Assembly: GCF_030818545.1 (NCBI RefSeq) | Contig: NZ_JAUTAH010000001.1 | Span: forward strand, 1,431,001-1,495,000 | Origin: Brevundimonas sp. SORGH_AS_0993 | Lineage (GTDB): Bacteria; Pseudomonadota; Alphaproteobacteria; Caulobacterales; Caulobacteraceae | Length of the DNA: 64,000 nucleotides | Reading direction: 5' to 3' | Part shown: in pieces, positions 1 to 8,259 of the stretch | Position numbering within the stretch: position 1 is the first letter of the stretch | Layout: every line of letters starts with the position of its first letter | Made by a program: the position numbers and the translations under genes | The notes under the pieces: model-generated | What the model saw: the letters and a program-made list of their open reading frames with translations, nothing else | What the model was told of the DNA's origin: nothing | Database searches by the model: none

Positions 1-163
1 GCAGATCGAACACTTCTTCACCCGCTACAAGGATCTGGAGAAGGGCAAGTCGGTCACCGTCCAGGGGTGGGGCGACGCCGGCGAGGCCGCCGACCTGATC
101 GCCAAGGGCATGCAGGCTCATCAGGACAAGCTGGCCAAGAAGAAAGCCGCCAACGCCGCCTGA
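1..163 (+). CDS. ppa: Inorganic pyrophosphatase, C-terminal end (partial)
   Basis: Only the last 53 codons are in the window; the start lies upstream. The visible peptide carries [16 protein letters not shown] followed by GWGDAGEA, which matches the C-terminal end of the soluble family I inorganic pyrophosphatase, where the F-x-x-Y-K-D-L-E motif is conserved. The enzyme hydrolyses PPi in the cytoplasm and pulls biosynthetic reactions forward. The metal-binding core is outside the window, so the call rests on this tail alone. A strong intrinsic terminator follows 30 nt after the stop, separating it from hslU. Confidence 0.85.
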   Translation, partial: QIEHFFTRYKDLEKGKSVTVQGWGDAGEAADLIAKGMQAHQDKLAKKKAANAA

Positions 164-192
164 TCCGGGCGACGACAGCGACAGACGCATCG

Positions 193-222
193 AGGCGCTC
201 TCCGGCTGGAGGGCGCCTTTTT
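193..222 (+). terminator. Rho-independent terminator after ppa
   Basis: An 11-bp stem (193-203 with 208-218, one G-U pair) closes a GGCT tetraloop and runs into five T residues. It lies between ppa and hslU and should end the ppa transcript. Confidence 0.85.
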
Positions 223-302
223 GCTGGAAAAACACGGGCAATGCGGCAACGCGACGCGCCGCCCCTCTCCCGCAACGGTTCGGCCTCTCCTATCTGCACC
301 GC

Positions 303-1604
303 ATGACCGAACTGAACCCCCGCGAGATCGTCTCCGAGCTTGACCGCCACATCATCGGGCAGAACGACGCCAAGCGCGCCGTGGCCGTGGCTTTGAGGAA
401 CCGCTGGCGCAGGAAGCGCGTGCCGGACGATCTGCGCGACGAGGTGACGCCCAAGAACATCCTGATGATCGGCCCGACGGGCGTGGGCAAGACCGAGATC
501 GCGCGGCGTCTGGCCAAACTGGCGGGTTCGCCCTTTCTGAAGGTCGAGGCGACCAAGTTCACCGAGGTCGGCTATGTCGGCCGCGACGTCGATCAGATCA
601 TGCGCGACCTGGTCGAGAGCGCCCTGGTCATGGTGCGCGAACGGCGGCGGGGCGAGGTGAGCGCCCGCGCCGAAAGCGCCGCCGAGGACCGCATCCTGGA
701 CGCCCTGGTCGGCCCCGGCGCGGGCCAGGCCACGCGCGACAGTTTCCGAAAGAAGCTGCGGGCCGGCGAACTGGACGACAAGGAGATCGAGGTGTCGCTG
801 GCCGACACCGCCTCCCCGATCCAGGGGCTGGACCTGCCGGGCGGGGGCAATGTCGGCCTGCTGAACCTGTCGGAGATGCTGGGCAAGATGGGCGGCGGGC
901 GCACCAAGACCGTCAAGACGACGGTGCGCGACGCCACCGCCCCCCTGATCGCCGAAGAGGGCGACAAGCTGCTTGATCAGGACAGCCTGACCCAGGAGGC
1001 GCTGAAACTGGCCGAAAACGAGGGCATCGTCTTCCTGGACGAGATCGACAAGGTCGCCGCGCGCCAGGGCGCGTCCGGCGCCGACGTGTCGCGCGAAGGG
1101 GTGCAGCGCGACCTCCTGCCTCTGATCGAGGGCGCCACCGTCTCGACCAAATACGGGCCGGTGAAGACCGACCATGTGCTGTTCATCGCCTCGGGCGCCT
1201 TCCATGTCGCCAAGCCCAGCGACCTGCTGCCCGAACTTCAGGGCCGGTTGCCGATCCGGGTCGAACTGAAGCCCCTGACGCGCGACGACTTCAAACGCAT
1301 CCTGACGGAACCCGAGGCCAATCTGATCCGCCAGAACCAGGCCCTGCTGGCGACCGAGGACGTGACCCTGACCTTCACCGACGACGCGGTGGAAGCCATG
1401 GCCGACGCGGCGGTGGCGGCCAATTCGGCGGTGGAGAACATCGGCGCCCGCCGGCTTCAGACCGTGCTGGAGCGGGTGCTGGAAGAGACCAGCTTCAAGG
1501 CGTCGGACCTGTCGGGCCAGACCGTCGCCTTCGACGGCGAGGCGGTGCGCGAAAGACTGGGCGCCCTGACCAAGGACGTGGACTTGAGCCGCTTCATCCT
1601 CTGA
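303..1604 (+). CDS. hslU: ATP-dependent protease ATPase subunit HslU
   Basis: The 433-residue protein has the AAA+ layout of HslU (ClpY), the unfoldase ring that feeds substrates to the HslV peptidase. Walker A GPTGVGKT is at residues 57-64, followed by the family signature around [10 protein letters not shown]. Walker B with FLDEID is near residue 245. The I-domain lies between them. The C-terminus ends DLSRFIL, the tail known to insert into HslV and activate it. Length is normal for the family. The ATG start gives the typical N-terminus TPREIV-like helix followed by HIIGQ. Its partner hslV is not next to it in the visible sequence; the upstream neighbour is ppa. Confidence 0.97.
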   Translation: MTELNPREIVSELDRHIIGQNDAKRAVAVALRNRWRRKRVPDDLRDEVTPKNILMIGPTGVGKTEIARRLAKLAGSPFLKVEATKFTEVGYVGRDVDQIMRDLVESALVMVRERRRGEVSARAESAAEDRILDALVGPGAGQATRDSFRKKLRAGELDDKEIEVSLADTASPIQGLDLPGGGNVGLLNLSEMLGKMGGGRTKTVKTTVRDATAPLIAEEGDKLLDQDSLTQEALKLAENEGIVFLDEIDKVAARQGASGADVSREGVQRDLLPLIEGATVSTKYGPVKTDHVLFIASGAFHVAKPSDLLPELQGRLPIRVELKPLTRDDFKRILTEPEANLIRQNQALLATEDVTLTFTDDAVEAMADAAVAANSAVENIGARRLQTVLERVLEETSFKASDLSGQTVAFDGEAVRERLGALTKDVDLSRFIL

Positions 1605-1613
1605 CCCCCCGAA

Positions 1614-1663
1614 CCTATCGTCATTCCGGGTTCGTCCTGCGGACTCGCCGGAACGACGATAGG
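1614..1663. repeat. Inverted repeat between convergent hslU and yihY-like genes
   Basis: Arms 1614-1629 and 1648-1663 pair with one mismatch around an 18-nt centre. It lies between two convergent stop codons and can fold from either strand, so it may act as a bidirectional terminator. The core (CGTCATTCCGG and its complement) is typical of dispersed intergenic repeats of proteobacteria; there is no long T-run. Confidence 0.6.
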
Positions 1664-1676
1664 GAGCGCTTGCCCC

Positions 1677-2960
1677 CTACCGGCCGTTCCGCTTCAACCG
1701 GCGACGCAGCAGCTTGTCGGCCGCCGCCTCCATCTGGCGCTGGGTGAAGGCCAGGGCGGCGGGCGTGCCGCGCCGTGCGCCCACATTGTCGGCCACCATG
1801 GCCCCGCGCTGTCCGATCGGCTGGGGCTTGCCGGTGGTGGTGTCCATCGCCGTCTGATGCTCGATCTCGGCGTTCAGCGACGCTCCCATCAGGATCACCT
1901 GCACCGACAGCCAGGTCCACAGCAGGAAACCCATCATCGCCGCCAGCGGCCCATAGCTGTCGACCCGCACGAAGGTGTTCAGATACCAGCTGAAGGCCAG
2001 CGACAGAATCAGGCTGAGGCTGGCGGAAAACACCGCTCCCGGCGACAACCAGCGCCAGCGGGCCTTCTGCCGGCATGGGCCGTAGCGATAGATGACCATC
2101 AGGGCGCAGACATAGCCGGTCAGCAGCAGTGGCCAGCGCAGGGGGGCGAACAGGCCCCATTCCTCTTCCAGTCCGAACAGATGCACGACCACCGGCACCC
2201 CCACCACCAGGGCCGAAGTCAGCAGCACGGCCAACAGCGCCCCGACCGTGAACCCCATGCACAAGAGGTTGTAGCGGACGATGTTGCGCTTCTCGACCTC
2301 GTGGTAGGCGACGTTGAGCCCATAGAACAGCATCTTCACAGCCCCGTTGGCCGTCCACAGCGACAGGGCCAGGGTCCAGATCAGGGTGAAGGTCAACTGG
2401 CCGCTGGAGTTCTCGGCCAGACGCTGCATCTGCAGGCCCAGGAATTCGGCGATGCTGTCGGGTAGCAGGGCATAAAGGAACTGCAGCCGCGCCCAAGCCT
2501 TGGCCGGATCGGCGAACAGGCCGTAAAGCGTCACGAACGAGCCCAGCAGGGGGAACAGCGACAACAGGGTGAAGAAGGTCACGCCCCCCGCCACGAAGCC
2601 GACCCGGTCCCCGAAATAGGAGGCGGCCGCGCGCCAGACGATGTCGGTCCAGCCCTTGCGCGGAATCTGGTGCGGGCGTTCGGCCAGGCGGCCTCGACCA
2701 GGCTCCCTGGCCTCGAAATCCTCGGGCGTCGGCGGTGCGGGCGGCAGGGACTCTGGCCGTTCGGGGCGCAGTTCGACGCCGAACTTGTGGCCCTGGCTAT
2801 AGAGCAGGTGCGCTGCCCCCGCCCCGGCCGCAAGCCCGCCCGCCGCGGCCGCGACATAGGCCCACAGACCCGCGCCGCCCCTTCCGGCCGCCTTCAAGGC
2901 GCGCCGACCGGGCGCGAAACGACCGATCAGATCGGCAAGGCGATAGGGGAAAGTCTTCAT
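1677..2960 (-). CDS. YihY/virulence factor BrkB family membrane protein
   Basis: Predicted inner-membrane protein of 427 residues. After a proline- and charge-rich N-terminal third with one hydrophobic segment, it shows the BrkB/YihY pattern: a WTDIVWRAAASYFGDRVG stretch, then about six hydrophobic segments, including one ending in a GVTFFTLLSLFPLL-type helix and the FLLWTWLSVQVILMGASLNAEI segment near the end. The family was once thought to be RNase BN; its real function is unknown. I start at the ATG at 2960 (MKTFPYRL) rather than the longer frame reaching 3038, because the longer version overlaps the prmC start and has no membrane or family match. Convergent with hslU. Confidence 0.85.
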   Translation of the reverse strand: MKTFPYRLADLIGRFAPGRRALKAAGRGGAGLWAYVAAAAGGLAAGAGAAHLLYSQGHKFGVELRPERPESLPPAPPTPEDFEAREPGRGRLAERPHQIPRKGWTDIVWRAAASYFGDRVGFVAGGVTFFTLLSLFPLLGSFVTLYGLFADPAKAWARLQFLYALLPDSIAEFLGLQMQRLAENSSGQLTFTLIWTLALSLWTANGAVKMLFYGLNVAYHEVEKRNIVRYNLLCMGFTVGALLAVLLTSALVVGVPVVVHLFGLEEEWGLFAPLRWPLLLTGYVCALMVIYRYGPCRQKARWRWLSPGAVFSASLSLILSLAFSWYLNTFVRVDSYGPLAAMMGFLLWTWLSVQVILMGASLNAEIEHQTAMDTTTGKPQPIGQRGAMVADNVGARRGTPAALAFTQRQMEAAADKLLRRRLKRNGR

Positions 2961-3047
2961 CAGGACGCGAACGGCGAAGCTGGCCCGACGTTCCCCCGGA
3001 TGTCCTCGGTTCTTGAAATCATGGCCGTAAAGCCCCACTCACCCGTC

Positions 3048-3962
3048 ATGACCACCGAACCCCTTACGCCCAAGCCGGCCGACGGCGCCGCGACCCTGCT
3101 GACCATCTGGAAGGCCGCCCAGGCGCGGCTGAAGGACGGCCGCATCGACAGCCCGGCCATCGACGCCCGCCTGCTGCTGGAAGCCGCCGCCGGCGCCAGC
3201 CGCACCGACATTCTGACCGATCCCTATCGCGTCGTCACTGCCGAACAGCAGGCCGCCTATACGGCCATGATCGACCGGCGCCTGCGGCGCGAGCCCGTGT
3301 CGCGCATCGTCGGCAAGAAGGGCTTCTGGAAGATCATGCTGAACGTCACGCCCGACGTCCTCAGCCCCCGGCCCGACACCGAAACCCTGCTGGACGTCAG
3401 CCTCTTGGCCTTCGCCAAGAACGAGGCGTTCAGCGCCATCGACCTGGGCACCGGCTCGGGCGCCATCCTCCTGGCGCTGCTGGCCGAACGCCCGGCGGCG
3501 CAAGGGGTCGGCACCGACATCTCGCCCGAAGCCTTGGCCGTGGCCAAGGAGAACGCGGCCAACCTGGACCTGAACGGCCGGGCGTCCTTCCTGCGCACCG
3601 AATGGGCGGCGGGCTTCGGCGACGCCAGTTTCGACCTGGTCCTGTCCAACCCGCCCTATATTCCGACCGACCACATCTCCAGCCTGGACCCGGAGGTGCG
3701 CGACCATGACCCGCACCTGGCGCTGGACGGCGGGCCGGACGGGCTTCAGGCCTACCGCGACCTGGCGCCCGAAATCCGGCGCATCCTGAAGCCCCTGGGC
3801 GTCTTCGCGGTCGAGATCGGCTGGGACCAGGGGCCGCAGGTCAAGGCCCTGTTCGAGGACGCGGGCTTCACCGACGTGAAGATCGTCAAGGACCTGGGCG
3901 ACCGCGACCGCGTCGTCACCAACGGCCCGGACCCGCGCACCAATCCGATCCCCCAGGATTGA
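3048..3962 (+). CDS. prmC: Release factor glutamine methyltransferase PrmC
   Basis: S-adenosylmethionine-dependent enzyme that methylates the glutamine of the GGQ motif in peptide chain release factors RF1 and RF2. Visible features are the N-terminal helical domain, the SAM-binding motif AIDLGTGSGAILLALL, and the catalytic NPPY motif (LSNPPYIPTDHI) that binds the target glutamine, followed by DGGPDGLQAYR. The product is 304 residues from ATG 3048; ATG 3021, in frame, would add nine residues, and neither has a convincing ribosome binding site. A longer open frame to 2670 is non-coding. It is divergent from the BrkB-like gene with only about 90 nt between starts. Confidence 0.93.
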   Translation: MTTEPLTPKPADGAATLLTIWKAAQARLKDGRIDSPAIDARLLLEAAAGASRTDILTDPYRVVTAEQQAAYTAMIDRRLRREPVSRIVGKKGFWKIMLNVTPDVLSPRPDTETLLDVSLLAFAKNEAFSAIDLGTGSGAILLALLAERPAAQGVGTDISPEALAVAKENAANLDLNGRASFLRTEWAAGFGDASFDLVLSNPPYIPTDHISSLDPEVRDHDPHLALDGGPDGLQAYRDLAPEIRRILKPLGVFAVEIGWDQGPQVKALFEDAGFTDVKIVKDLGDRDRVVTNGPDPRTNPIPQD

Positions 3963-3987
3963 GCCAGGACTGAGGATGGAACCGAAG

Positions 3988-4019
3988 ACGCCGCCCCGCC
4001 TGCGCGGGACGGCGGTTTT
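3988..4019 (+). terminator. Intrinsic terminator after prmC
   Basis: A GC-rich imperfect hairpin (about 3988-3999 with 4004-4015) is followed by TTTT. It lies between the convergent prmC and glyS stops. Confidence 0.65.
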
Positions 4020-4022
4020 CGA

Positions 4023-6203
4023 TCAGCCCGCGATCTGGCCGAAGTCGGCGACGCGGCCCATGACCGTGCGCACCTGGCCCAGCAGCTTCAGCCGGTTCTC
4101 GCGCTCTTCGGCCACGTCGGAGTTGACCATCACCTCCTCGAAGAAGCGGTCCACCGGCGCGCGCAGAGCGGCCAGGGCCGTCATGGCGGCGGCGAAGTCC
4201 TCGGTCTCCAGCGCCGTGTCCACGGCGGTCGCGGCGGCGCCGACGGCGAAGGCCAGTTCGGTCTCGGCCTCGGGCTGGTTCGGCAGGCCGGTCTGGACCA
4301 TGCCGGTCGGGAGGGAGCCCTTCTTCTCTTCCGCCTTCAGGATGTTGGACGCGCGCTTATAGCCCGCCAGCAGATTGGCCCCGTCGTCCGTCGCCAGGAA
4401 GGCGGCCAGCGCCTCCACCCGACGCACGATCCGGACCAAGTCGTCGTCGCCCAGAGCGAAGACGGCGGCGACGAGGTCATGGCGTTGGCCTTGGTCGCGC
4501 AGGAGGACGGTCAGGCGGTCGGCGAAGAAGGCGAGAAGATCACCGGACACGACGACAGGCGCAGCGAGTTCGCCACTGCCTCGAGTCAACTGCAGGCCGA
4601 CCACCTTCTGATCGGTGAGTTCGTTGGAAACGCTGACGCCAGACGTGGACACACCGCCGTCTTCAAAGCGGTGCAACACATCCAAGGTACGGCTGACATT
4701 TGTCAGTCCAAAAACGCCTTCAATGAGCACTCTTCTCAACGGAGCCCGCACCCCATTCTCCAGCACCAGCCGGATCACGCCCAGCGCTGCTCTCCGCAGG
4801 GCGAAAGGGTCCTTCGACCCCGTAGGCTTTTCGTCGATGGCGAAGAAGCCGACCAGGGTGTCCAGCTTGTCGGCCAGGGCGACGGCGACCGTGACGGGCG
4901 CGGTCGGGACCGTGTCGGCGGGGCCTTGCGGCTTGTAGTGGTCGCGCACGGCGTCGGCGATCGCGTCGGAATGGCCGGCGAGACGGGCGTAATAGCCGCC
5001 CATGATCCCCTGCAGTTCCGGGAATTCGCTGACCATGCCCGACAGCAGGTCCGCCTTGGACAGGCGGGCGGCCTCGAACGCCTCTTCGGGATCGGCGCCG
5101 ACCAGCGGGGCGATCTCGCGGGCCAGGGCGGCGATGCGGTCGACGCGCTCGGCCAGGGTGCCCAGTTTGGCGTGGAAGGTGACGCCCTTCAGCTTTCCGT
5201 TCCAGGCGTCGAAGCCGACCTTCTGGTCCTCGTCCCAGAAGAAGCGGGCGTCGTTCAGGCGGGCGGACAGCACGCGGCTGTTGCCGGCGGCCAGGGCCTT
5301 GCCGCCGTCGGTCGCCTCGACATTGGCGACGACCAGGAAGTTGGGAGCCAGACCTTCGCGCGCCGGATCGCGGACGGCGAAATACTTCTGGTGAACCTTC
5401 ATCGACAGACGCACGACTTCCGGCGGCAGGGCCAGGAACTGCGGGTCCATGTCGCCCAGGATCGGGGTGGGCCATTCGGCTAACCCCGCCACCTCGTCCA
5501 GCAGGCCGTCGTCATCGACCAAAACGAGGCCCCGCGCGGCGCAGGCGGCCCTGGCCTGTTCCAGAATCCGCAGCTTGCGGTCGGCCACGTCGATCAGGAC
5601 GAAGTTCTTCTCCAGCTGGGCGCGGTAGTCGGCGAAGTCGCTGACTTTCAACGGCTGGCCCGAGCCGAGGAAGCGGTGGCCCTCGGTGATCGCGTCGGAC
5701 TGGATGCCGTCGATCTCGAACGGGACCACCGCCCCGTCGAAGACGCACAGGATGCGCTTGATCGGCCGCACCCAGCGCAGGCTTCCCGCGCCCCAGCGCA
5801 TCGACTTGGGCCAGGGCAAGGCGCGCACGATCTGATCGACCATCTCCGTGACAACTCGCCCCGTAGAAGCACCTACGCGGAATATTTCAGCAAACCAGAC
5901 CCCGTCACGCTCGACTAGCTGGTCTTGGGTCAAGCCAGTTTTGCGAAGAAAGCCTTCGAGAGCTTGCGCAGGAGCGCTAGTTTTAGGCCCTTTTATCTCT
6001 TCATTTGTGCTCTTCGCCTGAACAGGCAGGCCGTCGACCACCAGCGTCAGGCGACGTGGCCCGGAATAAGTAGTCAGCGCATCCCAGGTCAGACCGGCAC
6101 GGTTTAGCCAATCAGCCGCCATCCGCTCCAGGTCGCGCGCGGCGCCCTGCTGCATCCGGGCGGGGATTTCTTCGGAGAAGATTTCGAGGAGGAGTTGGGG
6201 CAT
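4023..6203 (-). CDS. glyS: Glycyl-tRNA synthetase beta subunit
   Basis: The 726-residue beta subunit of the bacterial alpha2-beta2 glycyl-tRNA synthetase. It begins MPQLLLEIFSEEIPARM, the characteristic start of GlyS, and holds the HD-like and anticodon-binding regions (the C-terminal part from about residue 560 with FFADRLTVLLRDQG). It acts with GlyQ, encoded just upstream on the same strand, to charge tRNA-Gly. Two stretches (about 5840-6060 and 4560-4760) use codons such as AAT, ATA, CTA and GTA that are rare in the flanking sequence, giving a mosaic look, although the reading frame is intact. A large inverted repeat separates it from glyQ. Confidence 0.96.
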   Translation of the reverse strand: MPQLLLEIFSEEIPARMQQGAARDLERMAADWLNRAGLTWDALTTYSGPRRLTLVVDGLPVQAKSTNEEIKGPKTSAPAQALEGFLRKTGLTQDQLVERDGVWFAEIFRVGASTGRVVTEMVDQIVRALPWPKSMRWGAGSLRWVRPIKRILCVFDGAVVPFEIDGIQSDAITEGHRFLGSGQPLKVSDFADYRAQLEKNFVLIDVADRKLRILEQARAACAARGLVLVDDDGLLDEVAGLAEWPTPILGDMDPQFLALPPEVVRLSMKVHQKYFAVRDPAREGLAPNFLVVANVEATDGGKALAAGNSRVLSARLNDARFFWDEDQKVGFDAWNGKLKGVTFHAKLGTLAERVDRIAALAREIAPLVGADPEEAFEAARLSKADLLSGMVSEFPELQGIMGGYYARLAGHSDAIADAVRDHYKPQGPADTVPTAPVTVAVALADKLDTLVGFFAIDEKPTGSKDPFALRRAALGVIRLVLENGVRAPLRRVLIEGVFGLTNVSRTLDVLHRFEDGGVSTSGVSVSNELTDQKVVGLQLTRGSGELAAPVVVSGDLLAFFADRLTVLLRDQGQRHDLVAAVFALGDDDLVRIVRRVEALAAFLATDDGANLLAGYKRASNILKAEEKKGSLPTGMVQTGLPNQPEAETELAFAVGAAATAVDTALETEDFAAAMTALAALRAPVDRFFEEVMVNSDVAEERENRLKLLGQVRTVMGRVADFGQIAG

Positions 6204-6220
6204 CAGGGTCTCAAATCTGT

Positions 6221-6350
6221 CCGCTCATCCCCGCGAAGGCGGGGACCCAGCGCTTTGGGCGCAAAACCAGCGCCGTATGGGCTTCAACCGCAATCCCAGA
6301 CATCGCGCCTCGCGACAGGACTGGGTCCCCGCTTTCGCGGGGATGAGCGG
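6221..6350. repeat. 130-bp inverted repeat between glyQ and glyS
   Basis: Two 30-nt arms (6221-6250 and 6321-6350) are reverse complements with one mismatch and enclose 70 nt. Each arm also contains its own small hairpin (CCCCGC, 4-nt loop, GCGGGG). Conceptual translation gives the SSPRRRGPS peptide, which is often mis-annotated as protein in genomes carrying this dispersed repeat class. It lies inside the glyQ-glyS transcript and could modulate read-through or mRNA stability. Confidence 0.9.
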
Positions 6351-6359
6351 AAATGGAAA

Positions 6360-7253
6360 TCACGCTGTTTTCCGCTCTTGTTCGACGTAAGCGAGGGCGC
6401 AGGCTTTGCAGAGTTCGCGGATGCGGCCGATGTAGCTCTGTCGTTCGGCGACGGCGATGGCGCCGCGCGCATCCATCAGGTTGAACAGGTGGCTGGCCTT
6501 CAACACCTGGTCATAGGCGGGCAGGACCAGCGGCTGGCCCTGCGGTCCGGTCATGGCCAACAGGCGCGACACCTCGGCGACCATATCCTCGAACCGGCGC
6601 TTCAGACCATCGACATCATAGCCGTGGAAGTTGGCTTCCGACTGCTGCCGCTCGTTCTCCAGGAAGACCTCGCCATAGGTCAGCCCCTCCTTGGTGAACT
6701 TCAGATCATAGACGTTGTCCACGCCCTGAACGTACATGGCCAGACGCTCCAGCCCGTAGGTCAGTTCGCCCGAGACCACATCGACCTCGATGCCGCCGAC
6801 GCCCTGGAAATAGGTGAACTGCGTCACCTCCATCCCGTCGCACCAGACCTCCCAGCCCAGGCCCCAGGCGCCGACGGTGGGGTTCTCCCAGTCGTCCTCG
6901 ACGAAGCGGATGTCGTGCAGCTTCGGATCGATGCCGATGGCGGCCAGCGAGCCCAGGTAAAGCGCCTGAAGGTTATCCGGGTTCGGCTTCAGAATGACTT
7001 GATACTGATAATAGTGCTGGAGCCGGTTGGGGTTCTCGCCATAGCGGCCGTCGCCGGGGCGTCGGCTGGGCTGGACATAGGCGGCCTTCCACGGCTTGGG
7101 ACCCAGGGCGCGCAGGACGGTGGCGGGGTGCAGGGTGCCGGCCCCCACCTCGATGTCATAGGGCTGCAGAATGGCGCAGCCCTGGTCGCTCCAATAGCTG
7201 TGGAGCTTCAGGATCAGGTCCTGGAAAGCGAGCGGCTGGGTCGGGGTGGTCAA
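6360..7253 (-). CDS. glyQ: Glycyl-tRNA synthetase alpha subunit
   Basis: The 297-residue catalytic alpha subunit of the heterotetrameric class II glycyl-tRNA synthetase. Family motifs are obvious: [15 protein letters not shown] near the N-terminus, [20 protein letters not shown], and [17 protein letters not shown]. Length and start agree with other bacterial GlyQ proteins. It is on the minus strand after ispE with a gap of about 40 nt and is followed by glyS across a large inverted repeat, so the two subunits are probably co-transcribed. Confidence 0.97.
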   Translation of the reverse strand: MTTPTQPLAFQDLILKLHSYWSDQGCAILQPYDIEVGAGTLHPATVLRALGPKPWKAAYVQPSRRPGDGRYGENPNRLQHYYQYQVILKPNPDNLQALYLGSLAAIGIDPKLHDIRFVEDDWENPTVGAWGLGWEVWCDGMEVTQFTYFQGVGGIEVDVVSGELTYGLERLAMYVQGVDNVYDLKFTKEGLTYGEVFLENERQQSEANFHGYDVDGLKRRFEDMVAEVSRLLAMTGPQGQPLVLPAYDQVLKASHLFNLMDARGAIAVAERQSYIGRIRELCKACALAYVEQERKTA

Positions 7254-7292
7254 ATCGGGCTCTTGAAGAGGCTGAAAATCGGGACGGCGGAC

Positions 7293-8189
7293 CTATAGAG
7301 CATGATCGGTGGAGGGGAAACCGCCGCCCAGACGGGTCGCGTGGACCCAGGCGCCGGGCCAGGCGGCGCCCAGCACCCGCGCCGCCGCCTCGGCCGCAGC
7401 GACGGTGCGGCACAGCCCGAAGACCGTGGCGCCCGAGCCGGACATCCGCGCCAGTTCCACCCCGGGCGCACCGGCCACCGACGCCAGGGCCTGGCCGATC
7501 ACCGGCGTCAGGGCCAGGGCCGGCGCCTCAAGATCGTTGCGCTGGTCCGCCAGCCAGTCGATGACGGCGGCGACGGACCCGTCGGCAGGTGGGGCCGGCC
7601 GGTCGGCGCCCCGGATCGGTCCCCGGTCATAGGCGCGATAGACCGCCCCGGTCGGAGACGGAACGCCCGGATTGAACAGCACGGCCGGCAGGGGCGGCAG
7701 ATCGGGGGCCTCGGTCAGGACGTCGCCCCGCCCCTCGGCCCAGGCGGAGCGCGCGCGCAGACACATGGGGCCGTCCGCGCCGATCCGGCCTGCGACCGCC
7801 TCCAGCCCCGCCTCGTCGATGTCCAGTCTCAGCACCGCGCGCGCCAGCTTCAGCGCCGCCCCAGCGTCGGACGATCCGCCGCCCAGCCCGGCCGCGATGG
7901 GCAGCCGCTTGTCCAGCGTCACCTTCAACGGGGGCTCGCCGGTTCCCGTCGTCTCCCCCAACGCCCGCAACGCCCTCAGGATCAGATTGTCAGGCTCGGC
8001 CGCCAGCACCGCGCCGAACGGGCCCATGACCGACAGCGACAACCGCTCGGCCGGTTCGACCGCGACCATGTCGCCCATGTCGGCGAAGGCGACTAGGCTG
8101 GACAAGGGGTGATAGCCGTCCCCGTCCACGGCCCCGACGTGCAGGAACAGGTTGATCTTGGCCGGGGCCAGGGCGGTGCGGACAGTCAT
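7293..8189 (-). CDS. ispE: 4-diphosphocytidyl-2-C-methyl-D-erythritol kinase
   Basis: GHMP-family kinase of the MEP isoprenoid pathway; it phosphorylates CDP-methylerythritol at the 2-position. The protein has 298 residues. The substrate-binding PAKINLFLHV is at residues 9-18 and the ATP-binding motif GLGGGSSDAG is at 101-110. The C-terminal GHMP motif is seen in RMSGSGATVFGL. It lies 70 nt downstream of the TPR protein gene on the same strand and upstream of glyQ, so the three may share a transcript. Confidence 0.95.
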   Translation of the reverse strand: MTVRTALAPAKINLFLHVGAVDGDGYHPLSSLVAFADMGDMVAVEPAERLSLSVMGPFGAVLAAEPDNLILRALRALGETTGTGEPPLKVTLDKRLPIAAGLGGGSSDAGAALKLARAVLRLDIDEAGLEAVAGRIGADGPMCLRARSAWAEGRGDVLTEAPDLPPLPAVLFNPGVPSPTGAVYRAYDRGPIRGADRPAPPADGSVAAVIDWLADQRNDLEAPALALTPVIGQALASVAGAPGVELARMSGSGATVFGLCRTVAAAEAAARVLGAAWPGAWVHATRLGGGFPSTDHAL

Positions 8190-8259
8190 GGGCGCTGACT
8201 AACCCATGCCCTTGCACATTTCACCCGCCCATCCGGCCGAAAACCGGGACGGGCGGCGG

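Noticed and set aside
54..1205. Long minus-strand open frame opposite hslU
   Set aside because: Its composition (Gln/Gly/Asp/Arg-rich, no domain) is the usual antisense shadow of a GC-rich gene; hslU on the plus strand is certain.
2670..3047. N-terminal extension of prmC
   Set aside because: It overlaps the BrkB-like coding region and lacks any PrmC similarity.
6195..6360. Protein-like SSPRRRGPS open frames
   Set aside because: They are translations of the intergenic inverted repeat, a known source of false proteins.
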